The notes below the pieces were generated by a model. The model was not told the DNA's origin. It did no database searches and was given only the letters and a program-made list of their open reading frames with translations. 53,580 bases of DNA, taken from positions 1 to 53,580 of the forward strand of contig JBMYRH010000036.1 of assembly GCA_049602155.1 (NCBI GenBank), read 5' to 3'. Numbering within the stretch: the stretch's first letter is position 1; each line of letters opens with the position of its first letter. Shown piece after piece: positions 46,015 to 53,580 of this stretch. The DNA comes from JBMYRH01 sp049602155. GTDB taxonomy: Bacteria; Myxococcota_A; UBA9042; PHBI01; JBMYRH01. The position numbers were made by a program, and so were the translations under genes.

Positions 46015-46479
46015 CTAGAGACTGGCGGCCACGAGCGCGAGGGTCGGTGACGCGAGGTGTGTCTCCGAGATGAGCCCTACGGGACGCCCCCCGTGAACGA
46101 CCACGACGCAGGTGACCTCTGGAGGATCGAGGAGCCGAAGTGCGGCTGCGAATGGGGTCGAGCGATCGACTGTCGTCGGCGCCGTATTCACCAAGCTCTC
46201 GATCGTGTCTGGGCCCTGATAGGCGCCGTCTGCGATCAACCCGATGACCGCACGATCTGCGACAACGCCGACCAAGAGCCCGTCTTCATTCGTGACGATC
46301 AGGTGGTCACGGTCGGAGCTGAGCATCAAGCGGATCGCGTCATTCAGTGGTGTGCACTGGGTGACCGTCGTGCCAATCGGACCCATCCAGTCCTGTGTCG
46401 CGCCGTGTCCGAAGTCACGGGGAGCGTCGGGCCAATGGGTGGGTGTGGGCTTCGAGAAGTTTATCGGCTGCGCGGTCAT
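46015..46479 (-). CDS. CBS-domain-pair protein
   Basis: 154 residues from the ATG at 46479 (GGAG about 7 nt upstream). Two CBS motifs fill it: TVTQCTPLNDAIRLMLSSDR / HLIVTNEDGLLVGVVADRAV, and PTTVDRSTPFAAALRLLD / VTCVVVVHGGRPVGLISE. CBS pairs bind adenine nucleotides or S-adenosylmethionine and act as small regulatory modules. Stand-alone pairs usually regulate partner proteins; no partner gene is apparent. The N-terminal ~35 residues (PINFSKPTPTHWPDAPRDFG) are not part of the fold. It is divergent from the carotenoid oxygenase. Confidence 0.85.
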   Translation of the reverse strand: MTAQPINFSKPTPTHWPDAPRDFGHGATQDWMGPIGTTVTQCTPLNDAIRLMLSSDRDHLIVTNEDGLLVGVVADRAVIGLIADGAYQGPDTIESLVNTAPTTVDRSTPFAAALRLLDPPEVTCVVVVHGGRPVGLISETHLASPTLALVAASL

Positions 46480-46604
46480 GACACACTCCAAGGTAGAGTC
46501 AGGCCTTACGTGCAAAGTGCCGTCATGGTGAAGTCAGTGCCAGCAGACGACAAAAAAACTCTGCAGCGGTATGCGCAGGAGAGGCGCTCCGTCTTACCCG
46601 GCGT

Positions 46605-46633
46605 TTGACCATGAGGCGCGCGGGAAGTACACC
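46605..46633 (+). promoter_or_regulatory. Candidate promoter of the carotenoid oxygenase-thiolase pair
   Basis: TTGACC (46605-46610, 5 of 6 to -35) and TACACC (46628-46633, 3 of 6 to -10) are separated by the ideal 17 nt. The start of transcription would fall near 46640, just before the GGAGGAG that precedes the ATG at 46656. This short leader also argues against the longer frame opening at 46605. Confidence 0.4.
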
Positions 46634-46655
46634 AGCTACCGACTTGGAGGAGAGT

Positions 46656-48101
46656 ATGGTCCTGGCGACGTCCCAAAACCCATACCTCGAGGGGCTCTTT
46701 GCGCCTGTGATCGAGGAGACTACGGCTGTTGAACTGACCGTGGTCGGAGAGCTGCCCGTTGAGCTACGAGGCATGTACGTCCAGAACGCGCCCAACCCTC
46801 GGTACGAGCCTCAAGGCCTCTACCACTGGTTCGATGGCGACGGGATGGTCCACTCGGTCGAACTCCGGGACGGGAAGGCGACCTATCGCAATCGCTATGT
46901 CCGTACGCGAGCCTTTCAAGCGGAGGGGCAAGCCGGGCGCTCGATGAGCCACGGCATCATGATGCCCTTTGACCCTGCGAACGCGGGGAGCGCTGATAAG
47001 GACACAGCAAACACAGACCTCGTGTGGCATGGCGGTCGTTTGTTGGCCCTGTGGTGGCTCGGTGGACAGCCTTATGCGCTCAGTGTCCCGGACCTTGTGA
47101 CGGAAGAGGCGGTCGACTTTGGAGGGACGCTCCACAGCGGGATAGCCGCTCACCCGAAGGTCGATCCGTTGACCGGTGAGATGATGTTCTTCGACTTCTC
47201 ACTCTATGCCCCGCCTTACCTTCGCTACGGTGTCGCGTCCTCTGAGGGGCGCGTGACGCATCAGACAGAGATTGAGCTCCCGGGACCGAGCTTGCTCCAC
47301 GACATCGCGATCACCGAGCAGTACACGGTGTTCATGGATTTCCCGATGACCTGGGATCGCGCCAAGTTGGCTCAGGGCAAGCGGCGGGTGCGCTTTCACA
47401 ATGACCAGCCGAGCCGCTTTGGCTTACTTAAGCGTCATGCTCCGGGCTCAGAGGTCCGCTGGTTCGAGGTCCCTGCGTGCTACTCGTACCACACCATCAA
47501 CGCTTGGGAGCAGACCAACGCAGCCGGGGAGCCCGAGGTCGTCTTGTTGGCCTGCCGTATCGACGACCCGATGCCTAGGGTGCCTGTTGAGGATGAGCCG
47601 AACGTGCCACGCCTCTCATTCCTGCGCTTGGAGCCGTACCTGACGCGTTGGACCTTCAACCTCGAGACCGGTGGCGTCACGGAAGAGCAGCTTGATGATG
47701 CGATGACGGAGTTTCCACGCATCAACGAGGATCGTCTCGGGATGCGAACCCACATCGCGTACAACCCGCGCCTCGCGCCAGAGTCCACGCTGCTCTTCGA
47801 TGCCATCGTGAAGTACGACACGGACACAGGGGCCTCGACCTGCTTTGAGCATGGCAAGGACCGCTTCGCGAGTGAGAGCACGTTTGCTCCTCGGGAAGGG
47901 GGCACAGCGGAAGATGATGGCTGGTTGATTCACTTTGTTCACGATCGCCGTGAAGGGACGAGTGAATTGGCAGTCTTGGACGCACGCGACATTACGGCTG
48001 GGCCGGTCGCGACAGTGAAAATCCCGTGCCGCGTCCCGGTGGGTTTCCATGCACACTGGGTGCCGGGGGAAGGCCTTGCTCAGCAGAACAGGAGCGCTTA
48101 A
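46656..48101 (+). CDS. Carotenoid/stilbene cleavage oxygenase (RPE65 family)
   Basis: 481 residues from the ATG at 46656 (GGAGGAG upstream). These enzymes use a non-heme iron held by four histidines to cleave an alkene double bond with O2. All four are seen: His166 (AAHPKVDP), His215 (LLHDIAIT), His279 (YHTINAWE) and His465 (VGFHAHWVP), with the surrounding segments conserved. Products range from apocarotenals and retinal to lignostilbene-type aldehydes. The stop TAATG overlaps the ATG of a thiolase, so the two are made together; this suggests the cleavage feeds or serves a thiolase-linked pathway (inference). There is no carotenoid synthesis gene nearby. Confidence 0.93.
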   Translation: MVLATSQNPYLEGLFAPVIEETTAVELTVVGELPVELRGMYVQNAPNPRYEPQGLYHWFDGDGMVHSVELRDGKATYRNRYVRTRAFQAEGQAGRSMSHGIMMPFDPANAGSADKDTANTDLVWHGGRLLALWWLGGQPYALSVPDLVTEEAVDFGGTLHSGIAAHPKVDPLTGEMMFFDFSLYAPPYLRYGVASSEGRVTHQTEIELPGPSLLHDIAITEQYTVFMDFPMTWDRAKLAQGKRRVRFHNDQPSRFGLLKRHAPGSEVRWFEVPACYSYHTINAWEQTNAAGEPEVVLLACRIDDPMPRVPVEDEPNVPRLSFLRLEPYLTRWTFNLETGGVTEEQLDDAMTEFPRINEDRLGMRTHIAYNPRLAPESTLLFDAIVKYDTDTGASTCFEHGKDRFASESTFAPREGGTAEDDGWLIHFVHDRREGTSELAVLDARDITAGPVATVKIPCRVPVGFHAHWVPGEGLAQQNRSA

Positions 48102-49363
48102 TGAAGCCGAATCGCCGAGTTTTCGTAGTCGGGGGCGCTCACAGCGCGTTTCTAGGGCGCGGTCGTCCAGAGTTTATCTGGAAGGGGCACCCGGAGTACG
48201 GGGTTAAGGAGAATCCTACCCTCGAGGAGCATATGCAGGTCGCGACGCTGGGTGCGTTTGATGCGACTGGCGTCGCACCGGGGGATATTGAGAAGGCCTA
48301 TGTCTCCAACTTCTTGGGGGAATGCTTCTCACGCCAAGGGCACTTGGGATCGATGTTGGCCGCTGTGCACCCTGACCTTGAGGGGATCCCCATCGCGCGG
48401 ATCGAGGCAGCTTGTGCGTCGGGGTCGGCGGCTATCGCAGCGTGTGTCGACGCGATGCAGGGGGGCGTGGACGTCACGATGGTGGTCGGTGTCGAGGTCG
48501 AGACCAACGCTTCGACGCGTGACGGGATCGACTACATGGCGCGCGCAGCGCATTACGAACAATCTAGGGATTGGGACAGCTTCACCTTTCCATACGTCTT
48601 TGCCCGTCGGGCCAAACACTACAAGGAGGCGTTTGGTGCGACTGATCTGGATATCGGGCGCGTGGTCGCGAAGGCGTACAGCAATGCGAGTTTGAACCCG
48701 CTCGCTCAGATGCAAGCTGTTGAGATTGAAGCAGAGTGGGCGGCCACGACCTCGGATCACAACGCGCACTTCCTCTCTCATCCTGATTACCGTGAGCACA
48801 TCAGGCAGGCTGACTGCACGACGTTTACCGACGGTGGTAGTGCTGTCATTCTCGCGACGGAGGAGGGCATTAACCGCCTGGGGATCCCTTTGTCGCAGTG
48901 CACTGAGATCCTCTCTTACGGGCACAGCGTCGCTGGGCTCGGTAAGGAGACGGATCCGACTCGGCTCGCCAACATGGCGCGGGCTGCAGGGGTCGCTTAT
49001 GCCGACGCAGGTGTCTCCGCCTCGGAGGTTGAGGTGGTCGAGGTCCACGATTGCTTCTCGATTAATGAGCTCCAACACTACGAAGCGCTCGGGCTCTGTG
49101 GCTGGGGAGAGGCTCCCGAGCTGTTGAGGAGCGGCGCCACAGCCATCGGGGGACGCGTGCCGGTGAACACAGGGGGGGGACTCCTCGGCTTTGGGCACCC
49201 CATCGGTGCCACGGGCGTCAAGCAGGTCCTTGAGATCTGGCGTCAGATGAAGGGGCAGTGTGGTGACTATCAGATGCCGGCCACCCCAAGCGTCGGGGTC
49301 ACGGCGAACCTGGGTGGTGATGACCGCACGGGGATCGTGATGGTTCATCGGAATTGCGCCTAA
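48101..49363 (+). CDS. SCP-x-type thiolase (lipid-transfer/acetyl-CoA acyltransferase family)
   Basis: 420 residues from the ATG at 48101, which shares one base with the oxygenase stop (TAATG) and has AGGAG 6 nt upstream. The nucleophile Cys105 lies in RIEAACASGSAAIAACVDAM, and the other catalytic motifs are VEVHDCFSINELQHYE and NTGGGLLGFGHPIGATGVKQ. This subgroup (SCP-x/lipid-transfer thiolases) cleaves 3-ketoacyl-CoA or acts as an aldolase partner, often in side-chain breakdown of sterols or other lipids. There is no paired DUF35 protein next to it. Its tie to the oxygenase is the feature of interest. Confidence 0.9.
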   Translation: MKPNRRVFVVGGAHSAFLGRGRPEFIWKGHPEYGVKENPTLEEHMQVATLGAFDATGVAPGDIEKAYVSNFLGECFSRQGHLGSMLAAVHPDLEGIPIARIEAACASGSAAIAACVDAMQGGVDVTMVVGVEVETNASTRDGIDYMARAAHYEQSRDWDSFTFPYVFARRAKHYKEAFGATDLDIGRVVAKAYSNASLNPLAQMQAVEIEAEWAATTSDHNAHFLSHPDYREHIRQADCTTFTDGGSAVILATEEGINRLGIPLSQCTEILSYGHSVAGLGKETDPTRLANMARAAGVAYADAGVSASEVEVVEVHDCFSINELQHYEALGLCGWGEAPELLRSGATAIGGRVPVNTGGGLLGFGHPIGATGVKQVLEIWRQMKGQCGDYQMPATPSVGVTANLGGDDRTGIVMVHRNCA

Positions 49364-49768
49364 GCGCGTGGAGCGAATCTCGCACTGCGCGGCGAATACG
49401 CGGCTGCGGTGCGAGGAAGCCGCGGGCGTCCTGTCGAGACATTCGGCGGTGAGGCGCCGCCCCCTGCCCGTGAAGACGGGCTACTCGGCTCATTGCACCT
49501 CGAGAGGAGGGCCTTTGCTCTGACCTTGAGCGCATGGACCCCTTGAAGGGAGAGGGGCAGCGAGACGTGCCTCTTCGCTTTGCGCTCAAGTGCTGCGTAG
49601 TTCCTCGCCTTAGTGTAAGGTGTGCCCGCAATTCCGCGGTGAGGCCAACCACGCGGTCATTGCCCTTTTACTGGAGTGCGCTCGCCGCTCTTCCAGGCGG
49701 ACCCCGACCTAAATCCAGCGCGCGGCGTCCGAGAACCCACATGTTCCCCCTATGTCGAAGAGATAGCC
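49364..49768. other. Long leader region between thiolase and acnB
   Basis: 405 nt before the TTG start of acnB. It holds a perfect hairpin GCCCGT-GAAG-ACGGGC (49466-49481) with a GAAG tetraloop, a GC-rich imperfect repeat just before it (GGCGG..CCGCC), and a short palindrome CCTTA-GTG-TAAGG (49608-49620). Open frames here are short and have no recognisable product. It may hold a thiolase terminator, the acnB promoter and a leader RNA; nothing more can be said from sequence. Confidence 0.45.
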
Positions 49769-52537
49769 TTGAGCCTATACACAGACTACTTAGAGCAAAT
49801 CGAAACGCGGAAAGCGCATGGGTTGCACCCCAAGCCCATTGAGGACGCAGAGTTCGTCGAAGCGCTGATCGTCCAGATCAAGGACCTCGCGCACGAGCAT
49901 CGGGCCCAATCGGTCGACTTCTTCATCTACAACACGCTGCCGGGGACGACGAGCGCAGCTGGGGTGAAGGCGCGCTTCTTGAAGGACATCATCCAGGGCA
50001 AGGAGGTGGTCGAAGAGATCACCCCCACCTTTGCCTTCGAGCTCCTCTCGCATATGAAAGGGGGGGCCTCGGTTGAGGTGCTTTTGGATTTGGCTTTAGG
50101 GGATGAGCCGGACATCGCGGGCCAAGCGGCGGATGTATTGAAGACGCAGGTCTTCCTCTATGAGGCAGACACCGATCGCCTTGAGGAGGCTTACCGGGCC
50201 GGGCATACGCTGGCGTCAGAGATTCTCCAGAGCTACGCGAACGCTGAGTTCTTCACTAAGCTCCCCCCTGTAGATGAGACCATTCAGGTCGTGACCTACG
50301 TGACGGCTGTGGGCGATGTCTCTACAGACCTCTTATCACCGGGCAGCGACGCGCACTCTCGTTCAGACCGCGAGCTCCATGGGCAGTGCCTGTTCGAGCA
50401 TAACAAGGACGCTCAAAACGTACTCTTAGGCCTCAAAGAGCAGCACCCGGACAAGCGGGTCATGTTGGTGGCAGAGAAGGGGACGATGGGCGTGGGTTCT
50501 TCGCGCATGTCGGGCGTAAACAACGTGGCGCTCTGGACCGGGATTCAATCGAGCCCTTACGTGCCCTTCATCAACATCGCGCCAATTGTGGGCGGGACAA
50601 ACGGCATCTCCCCAATCTTCCTGACCACCGTTGGTGTCACGGGAGGCATCGGCGTTGATCTCAAGAATTGGGTGAAGAAGCTGGATGCGGATGGCGAGAC
50701 CGTCATGGACGAGGATGGTGACCCCGTCCTTGAGCAAGTGTTCTCGGTCGACACCGGCACGGTGCTGACTATCAACACTAGGACCAAGAAGCTCTACAAC
50801 GAAGACGGTACCGAGGAGCTGTGTGACATCGCCTCGGCTCTGACTCCTCAGAAGCTAGAATTCATTCGCGCTCAAGGTTCGTACGCCGTGGTCTTCGGCA
50901 AGAAGCTACAGACCACCGCCGCGGGTATCCTCGGCATCGATGTGCCCCCCGTATACGCGTCCTCGAAGGAGATCTCTCACGAGGGGCAAGGCCTCACTGC
51001 GGTCGAGAAGATATTCAATCGGAACGCTGTGGGGGCGACCCCTGGCAAAGTTCTCCATGCGGGCTCTGACGTCCGAGTCCAGGTGAACATCGTGGGGTCA
51101 CAGGACACGACGGGGTTAATGACATCCCAAGAGTTGGAGATGATGGCAGCGACCGTCATCTCCCCCACCGTGGATGGGGCGTATCAGTCTGGTTGTCACA
51201 CGGCTTCGGTCTGGGATCTGAAAGCGCAGAGGAACATCCCGAAGCTCATGAGCTTCATGAACAAGTTTGGCCTTATCACGGCACGCGACCCGAAGCGCGC
51301 CTACAAGCCGATGACAGACGTGATTCACAAGGTGCTCAACGACCTGGCAGTCGACGACTGGGCGGTCATCATTGGGGGCGACTCTCATACCCGTATGTCC
51401 AAGGGCGTCGCGTTTGGTGCGGACTCTGGGACGGTCGCGTTGGCCTTGGCGACAGGGGAGGCGACGATGCCTATCCCCCAGTCCGTCAAGGTGACCTTCA
51501 AGGGCACCCTGAAAGATCACATGGACTTCCGTGACGTCGTCCACGCGACGCAAGCGCAGATGCTCAAGGAGTTCGGAGACAACGTCTTCCAAGGCAAAGT
51601 GATCGAGGTCCACATCGGGACCCTGCTCTCGGATCAGGCATTCACCTTCACGGACTGGACCGCTGAGATGAAGGCCAAAGCGTCGATCTGCATCTCTGAG
51701 CCAGACACCTTGATCGAGTCATTGGAGATCGCAAAGCGCCGTATCCAGATGATGATCGACCGGGGAATGGATAACCACAAGGCGGTCCTCCAAGGGCTGG
51801 TTGATAAGGCAGAGGCTAGGATCATTGGGATCCGCTCGGGTGAAAAGCCGGTGTTAGCCCCCGACGCCAACGCGACGTACTCGGCAGAGTTTGTGGTCGA
51901 TCTCGACCAGATTGTTGAGCCGATGATCGCAGATCCGGATGTGAACAACGAGGACGTGTCCAAGCGCTACACGCATGACACGATTCGACCCATCTCCTAC
52001 TACGGCGGGACGAAGCCGGTGGACCTCGGGTTTGTAGGCTCATGCATGGTCCATAAGGGCGACATGCAGATCATCTCGCAGATGCTCAGGAACATTGAGC
52101 GACAACATGGGACGGTTGAGTTCAAAGCGCCGCTCGTGGTCGCGCCCCCCACATACAACATCGTCAACGAGTTGAAAGAAGAGGGCGATTGGGCCGTCTT
52201 GCAGAAATACTCGGGCTTTGAGTTTGATGACAGCTCGCCGAAGAGCGCCGCCCGAACCTCCTACAAGAACATGATGTACCTGGAGCGACCGGGCTGTAAC
52301 CTCTGCATGGGGAATCAGGAGAAGGCTGAGAAGGGCGACACCGTGATGGCGACGTCGACACGCCTCTTTCAGGGACGCGTGGTGGCAGATAGCGACGAGA
52401 AGAAAGGAGAGTCGCTGCTCGCCTCGACGCCCGTCGTGGTCTTGTCGACGATCCTGGGGCGAACGCCGAACATCGATGAGTACATCGCGGCCGTTGAGGG
52501 GATTAAACTCACGACATATGCGCCGCCGGCGTCCTGA
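49769..52537 (+). CDS. acnB: Aconitate hydratase B
   Basis: 922 residues from the TTG at 49769 (AAGAG 7-8 nt upstream); the frame goes back to a GTG at 49676, but AcnB proteins start near this point (SLYTDYLEQIETRKAHGLHP). AcnB interconverts citrate and isocitrate in the TCA cycle. Seen: the HEAT-like N-terminus, the TGLMTSQELEMMAA region, IGGDSHTRMSKG, the cluster cysteine in QSGCHTASVW, the other two in PGCNLCMGNQEKAEKGDTV, and STRLFQGRV with the substrate Arg. Strong match in order and length. The long leader may regulate it. In other bacteria apo-AcnB also binds mRNA. The gene is alone. Confidence 0.96.
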   Translation: MSLYTDYLEQIETRKAHGLHPKPIEDAEFVEALIVQIKDLAHEHRAQSVDFFIYNTLPGTTSAAGVKARFLKDIIQGKEVVEEITPTFAFELLSHMKGGASVEVLLDLALGDEPDIAGQAADVLKTQVFLYEADTDRLEEAYRAGHTLASEILQSYANAEFFTKLPPVDETIQVVTYVTAVGDVSTDLLSPGSDAHSRSDRELHGQCLFEHNKDAQNVLLGLKEQHPDKRVMLVAEKGTMGVGSSRMSGVNNVALWTGIQSSPYVPFINIAPIVGGTNGISPIFLTTVGVTGGIGVDLKNWVKKLDADGETVMDEDGDPVLEQVFSVDTGTVLTINTRTKKLYNEDGTEELCDIASALTPQKLEFIRAQGSYAVVFGKKLQTTAAGILGIDVPPVYASSKEISHEGQGLTAVEKIFNRNAVGATPGKVLHAGSDVRVQVNIVGSQDTTGLMTSQELEMMAATVISPTVDGAYQSGCHTASVWDLKAQRNIPKLMSFMNKFGLITARDPKRAYKPMTDVIHKVLNDLAVDDWAVIIGGDSHTRMSKGVAFGADSGTVALALATGEATMPIPQSVKVTFKGTLKDHMDFRDVVHATQAQMLKEFGDNVFQGKVIEVHIGTLLSDQAFTFTDWTAEMKAKASICISEPDTLIESLEIAKRRIQMMIDRGMDNHKAVLQGLVDKAEARIIGIRSGEKPVLAPDANATYSAEFVVDLDQIVEPMIADPDVNNEDVSKRYTHDTIRPISYYGGTKPVDLGFVGSCMVHKGDMQIISQMLRNIERQHGTVEFKAPLVVAPPTYNIVNELKEEGDWAVLQKYSGFEFDDSSPKSAARTSYKNMMYLERPGCNLCMGNQEKAEKGDTVMATSTRLFQGRVVADSDEKKGESLLASTPVVVLSTILGRTPNIDEYIAAVEGIKLTTYAPPAS

Positions 52538-53116
52538 GCTTCAGCCTTTGATGAACGCTGAAGCCGAGCGACGATGGAGAGGCTCAGCGTCCTTGATTGG
52601 ATGGCACCACATGGACAGCGTCTTGAGCACCCGATAGAGGCAGCCTGGCACCACGCACGACCGTTGGGTTCGACTGCGCAGTCGGCAGCTGTGGTCTGCG
52701 GTGGTGTAGACGCTTAACGGGGGGCGGCCGCAGGTCATCATGCGGGGCCGCCCGATGATAGTGGACCGAACTGAGCTCGGTTGGAGCCGCTTCAATGGAC
52801 GATGGAAGGGGTGTTTCGAGAAATAGGTTAAGACAGTCCGCCCTATGACCGTAGAGAGAAGTGCCTGCCCGAAGGAGGGCGGCGCCGACCCCTGACCAGT
52901 TGAAGTCTGGTCGCCCCTACTTGACCTACCCCGAGCGCTAAGAGGCCAGCGTTGGACATCACGTCTGCACGCCCCTCGCTGTAGACCCTCCCGAGGGTGA
53001 CGCAGTCGTGCGCTCTCCACCATCGCCGGTTTTAACGGTACGCCTCTTACGCTTCGCCTCGACGAAGCAGCGCGAAGGACACCTCGTGTAGAGCGGCTTG
53101 CAGCAAGGAGATACCG
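52538..53116. other. Structured gene-free region upstream of the flagellin gene
   Basis: 579 nt between acnB and flagellin. Inverted repeats: CTTCAGC/GCTGAAG (52539-52563), just after the acnB stop and a possible weak terminator; a 14-bp perfect palindrome CGACTGCGCAGTCG (52671-52684); GGGCGGCC/GGCCGCCC (52722-52753, listed separately); and GACCAG/CTGGTC (52894-52912). A weak sigma-28-like match (TAAG, 15 nt, ACCGTAGA) lies at 52828-52854. No convincing gene: a minus-strand frame of 219 codons overlaps the flagellin start and has an Arg/Ser-rich, non-protein-like composition. Confidence 0.5.
52722..52753. repeat. GC-rich inverted repeat
   Basis: GGGCGGCC at 52722-52729 and GGCCGCCC at 52746-52753 are perfect complements around a 16-nt loop. 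The stem is 8 bp of G/C only and would fold very stably in RNA on either strand. No T run follows, so it is not a classic terminator. It lies about 365 nt before the flagellin ATG. Confidence 0.55.
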
Positions 53117-53580
53117 ATGGCTACCCCCCTCGCGATTAATACCAATGTAGGCTCGCTGACCGCTCAGCGTAACCTTCAGAAGACCGCACGCGGTCTCCAC
53201 CAGTCCATTTCCCGCTTGTCCTCCGGTACCCGAGTGAACTCGGCGGCTGACAACGCGGCTGGCATGGCTGTGAGTGAGAACATGCGTGCCCAGCTCAAGG
53301 GCTTCCAGCAGGCGATGCGCAACGCGAACGACGGTGTCGCAGTGCTCCAGACTGCTGAGTCTGGTTACCAGTCGCTCTCGGACCTCTTGGTCCGCATGCG
53401 AGAGCTGGCCGTGCAGTCTGCCAATGATAGCGTCTCGGACACTGAGCGCGGCTACCTGAACACAGAGTTCGCCGACCTCATTGACGAGATGGACCGAATC
53501 TCTTCGGTGGTTGAGTACAACGGTATTCAGCTCCTTGACGGCACCGCGGGCTCTGCGGGCACCGGCGCCATGACCTTCCA
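53117..53580 (+). CDS. Flagellin, N-terminal part only
   Basis: The gene runs off the window; about 154 codons are visible. The ATG at 53117 has AAGGAG 7 nt upstream. The N-terminal D0/D1 region is textbook: MATPLAINTNVGSLTAQRNL, ISRLSSGTRVNSAADNAAGM, then NANDGVAVLQTAESGYQSLS and RMRELAVQSANDSVSDTERG, ending in EYNGIQLLDGTAGS. The first helix would pack in the filament core and carries the export signal. The gene shows the organism is able to make a flagellum. A long structured region lies upstream, so leader or promoter control is likely. Confidence 0.96.
   Translation, partial: MATPLAINTNVGSLTAQRNLQKTARGLHQSISRLSSGTRVNSAADNAAGMAVSENMRAQLKGFQQAMRNANDGVAVLQTAESGYQSLSDLLVRMRELAVQSANDSVSDTERGYLNTEFADLIDEMDRISSVVEYNGIQLLDGTAGSAGTGAMTF

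Noticed and set aside
49364..49768. Known structured RNA (SRP RNA, RNase P, tmRNA, cobalamin riboswitch)
   Set aside because: None of the conserved sequence cores I know is present.
52541..53200. Minus-strand open frame of 219 codons over the flagellin upstream region
   Set aside because: It overlaps the flagellin start and ribosome site, its translation is Arg/Ser-rich with no domain pattern, and the region is full of inverted repeats.
1..53580. CRISPR arrays, insertion sequences, prophage, toxin-antitoxin or defence genes
   Set aside because: No repeat-spacer pattern, transposase, integrase, phage structural or nuclease motif was seen in any supported gene.

Overview
The window is a chromosomal stretch of a GC-rich Gram-negative bacterium. 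It encodes an outer-membrane porin, another probable outer-membrane beta-barrel, a TolQ/ExbB-type channel, a flagellin and about nine lipoproteins. The many lipoproteins with acidic low-complexity tethers, the CotH, YCF48/BNR and carboxypeptidase-regulatory-like surface proteins, and an FHA-GAF sigma-54 activator suggest the Myxococcota/Bradymonadia or a nearby former deltaproteobacterial lineage. This placement is inference, because there is no rRNA or marker gene. I found no insertion sequence, prophage, CRISPR array or origin.

Region by region: 1-5628 (minus) holds two small lipoproteins, polA, a soluble GAF-GAF histidine kinase and the start of a TolQ/ExbB/MotA-type gene. 5654-12799 holds queG facing a tRNA-Ala(GGC) across a shared terminator, then a minus-strand cupin / DUF3352-like / BNR lipoprotein run and truD. 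12961-18524 holds a membrane b/c-type cytochrome, a beta-barrel, a large lipoprotein hydrolase, an ATP:cobalamin adenosyltransferase and a membrane protein. 18517-21419 (minus) is a tight three-gene unit: glutamine-synthetase-like ligase, alpha/beta hydrolase, class-I glutamine amidotransferase. 21520-27542 holds a thioesterase, a 777-residue protein of unknown function, a tripeptidyl-peptidase-II-like subtilase and a small cysteine-rich protein. 27870-32293 (plus) is an ABC-F ATPase overlapping hemL, then an RlmL-type rRNA methyltransferase. 32296-39339 (minus) starts with a sigma-54 activator whose stop overlaps the first of two lipoprotein genes and a membrane-protein gene, all joined by 4-nt overlaps. 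trxB, a Rieske gene that overlaps it, another lipoprotein and a small protein follow. 39658-53580 holds a CotH surface lipoprotein, an Nramp-related transporter, an OprO/P-like porin, a zincin-motif lipoprotein, a CBS-pair protein, a carotenoid oxygenase coupled to an SCP-x-type thiolase, aconitase B and the 5' part of a flagellin gene.

Most genes are housekeeping (polA, queG, truD, hemL, trxB, acnB) or cell-envelope functions. No single locus stands out as a defence or mobile system. The best candidates for undescribed biology are the carotenoid oxygenase-thiolase pair, the glutamylation-like cassette, the sigma-54-led lipoprotein operon and the cytochrome predicted to carry both b and c hemes. 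Start codons were often moved downstream of the longest frame where a Shine-Dalgarno sequence, signal peptide or neighbouring gene supported it; each entry says so. All family assignments come from reading motifs by eye, without database searches.
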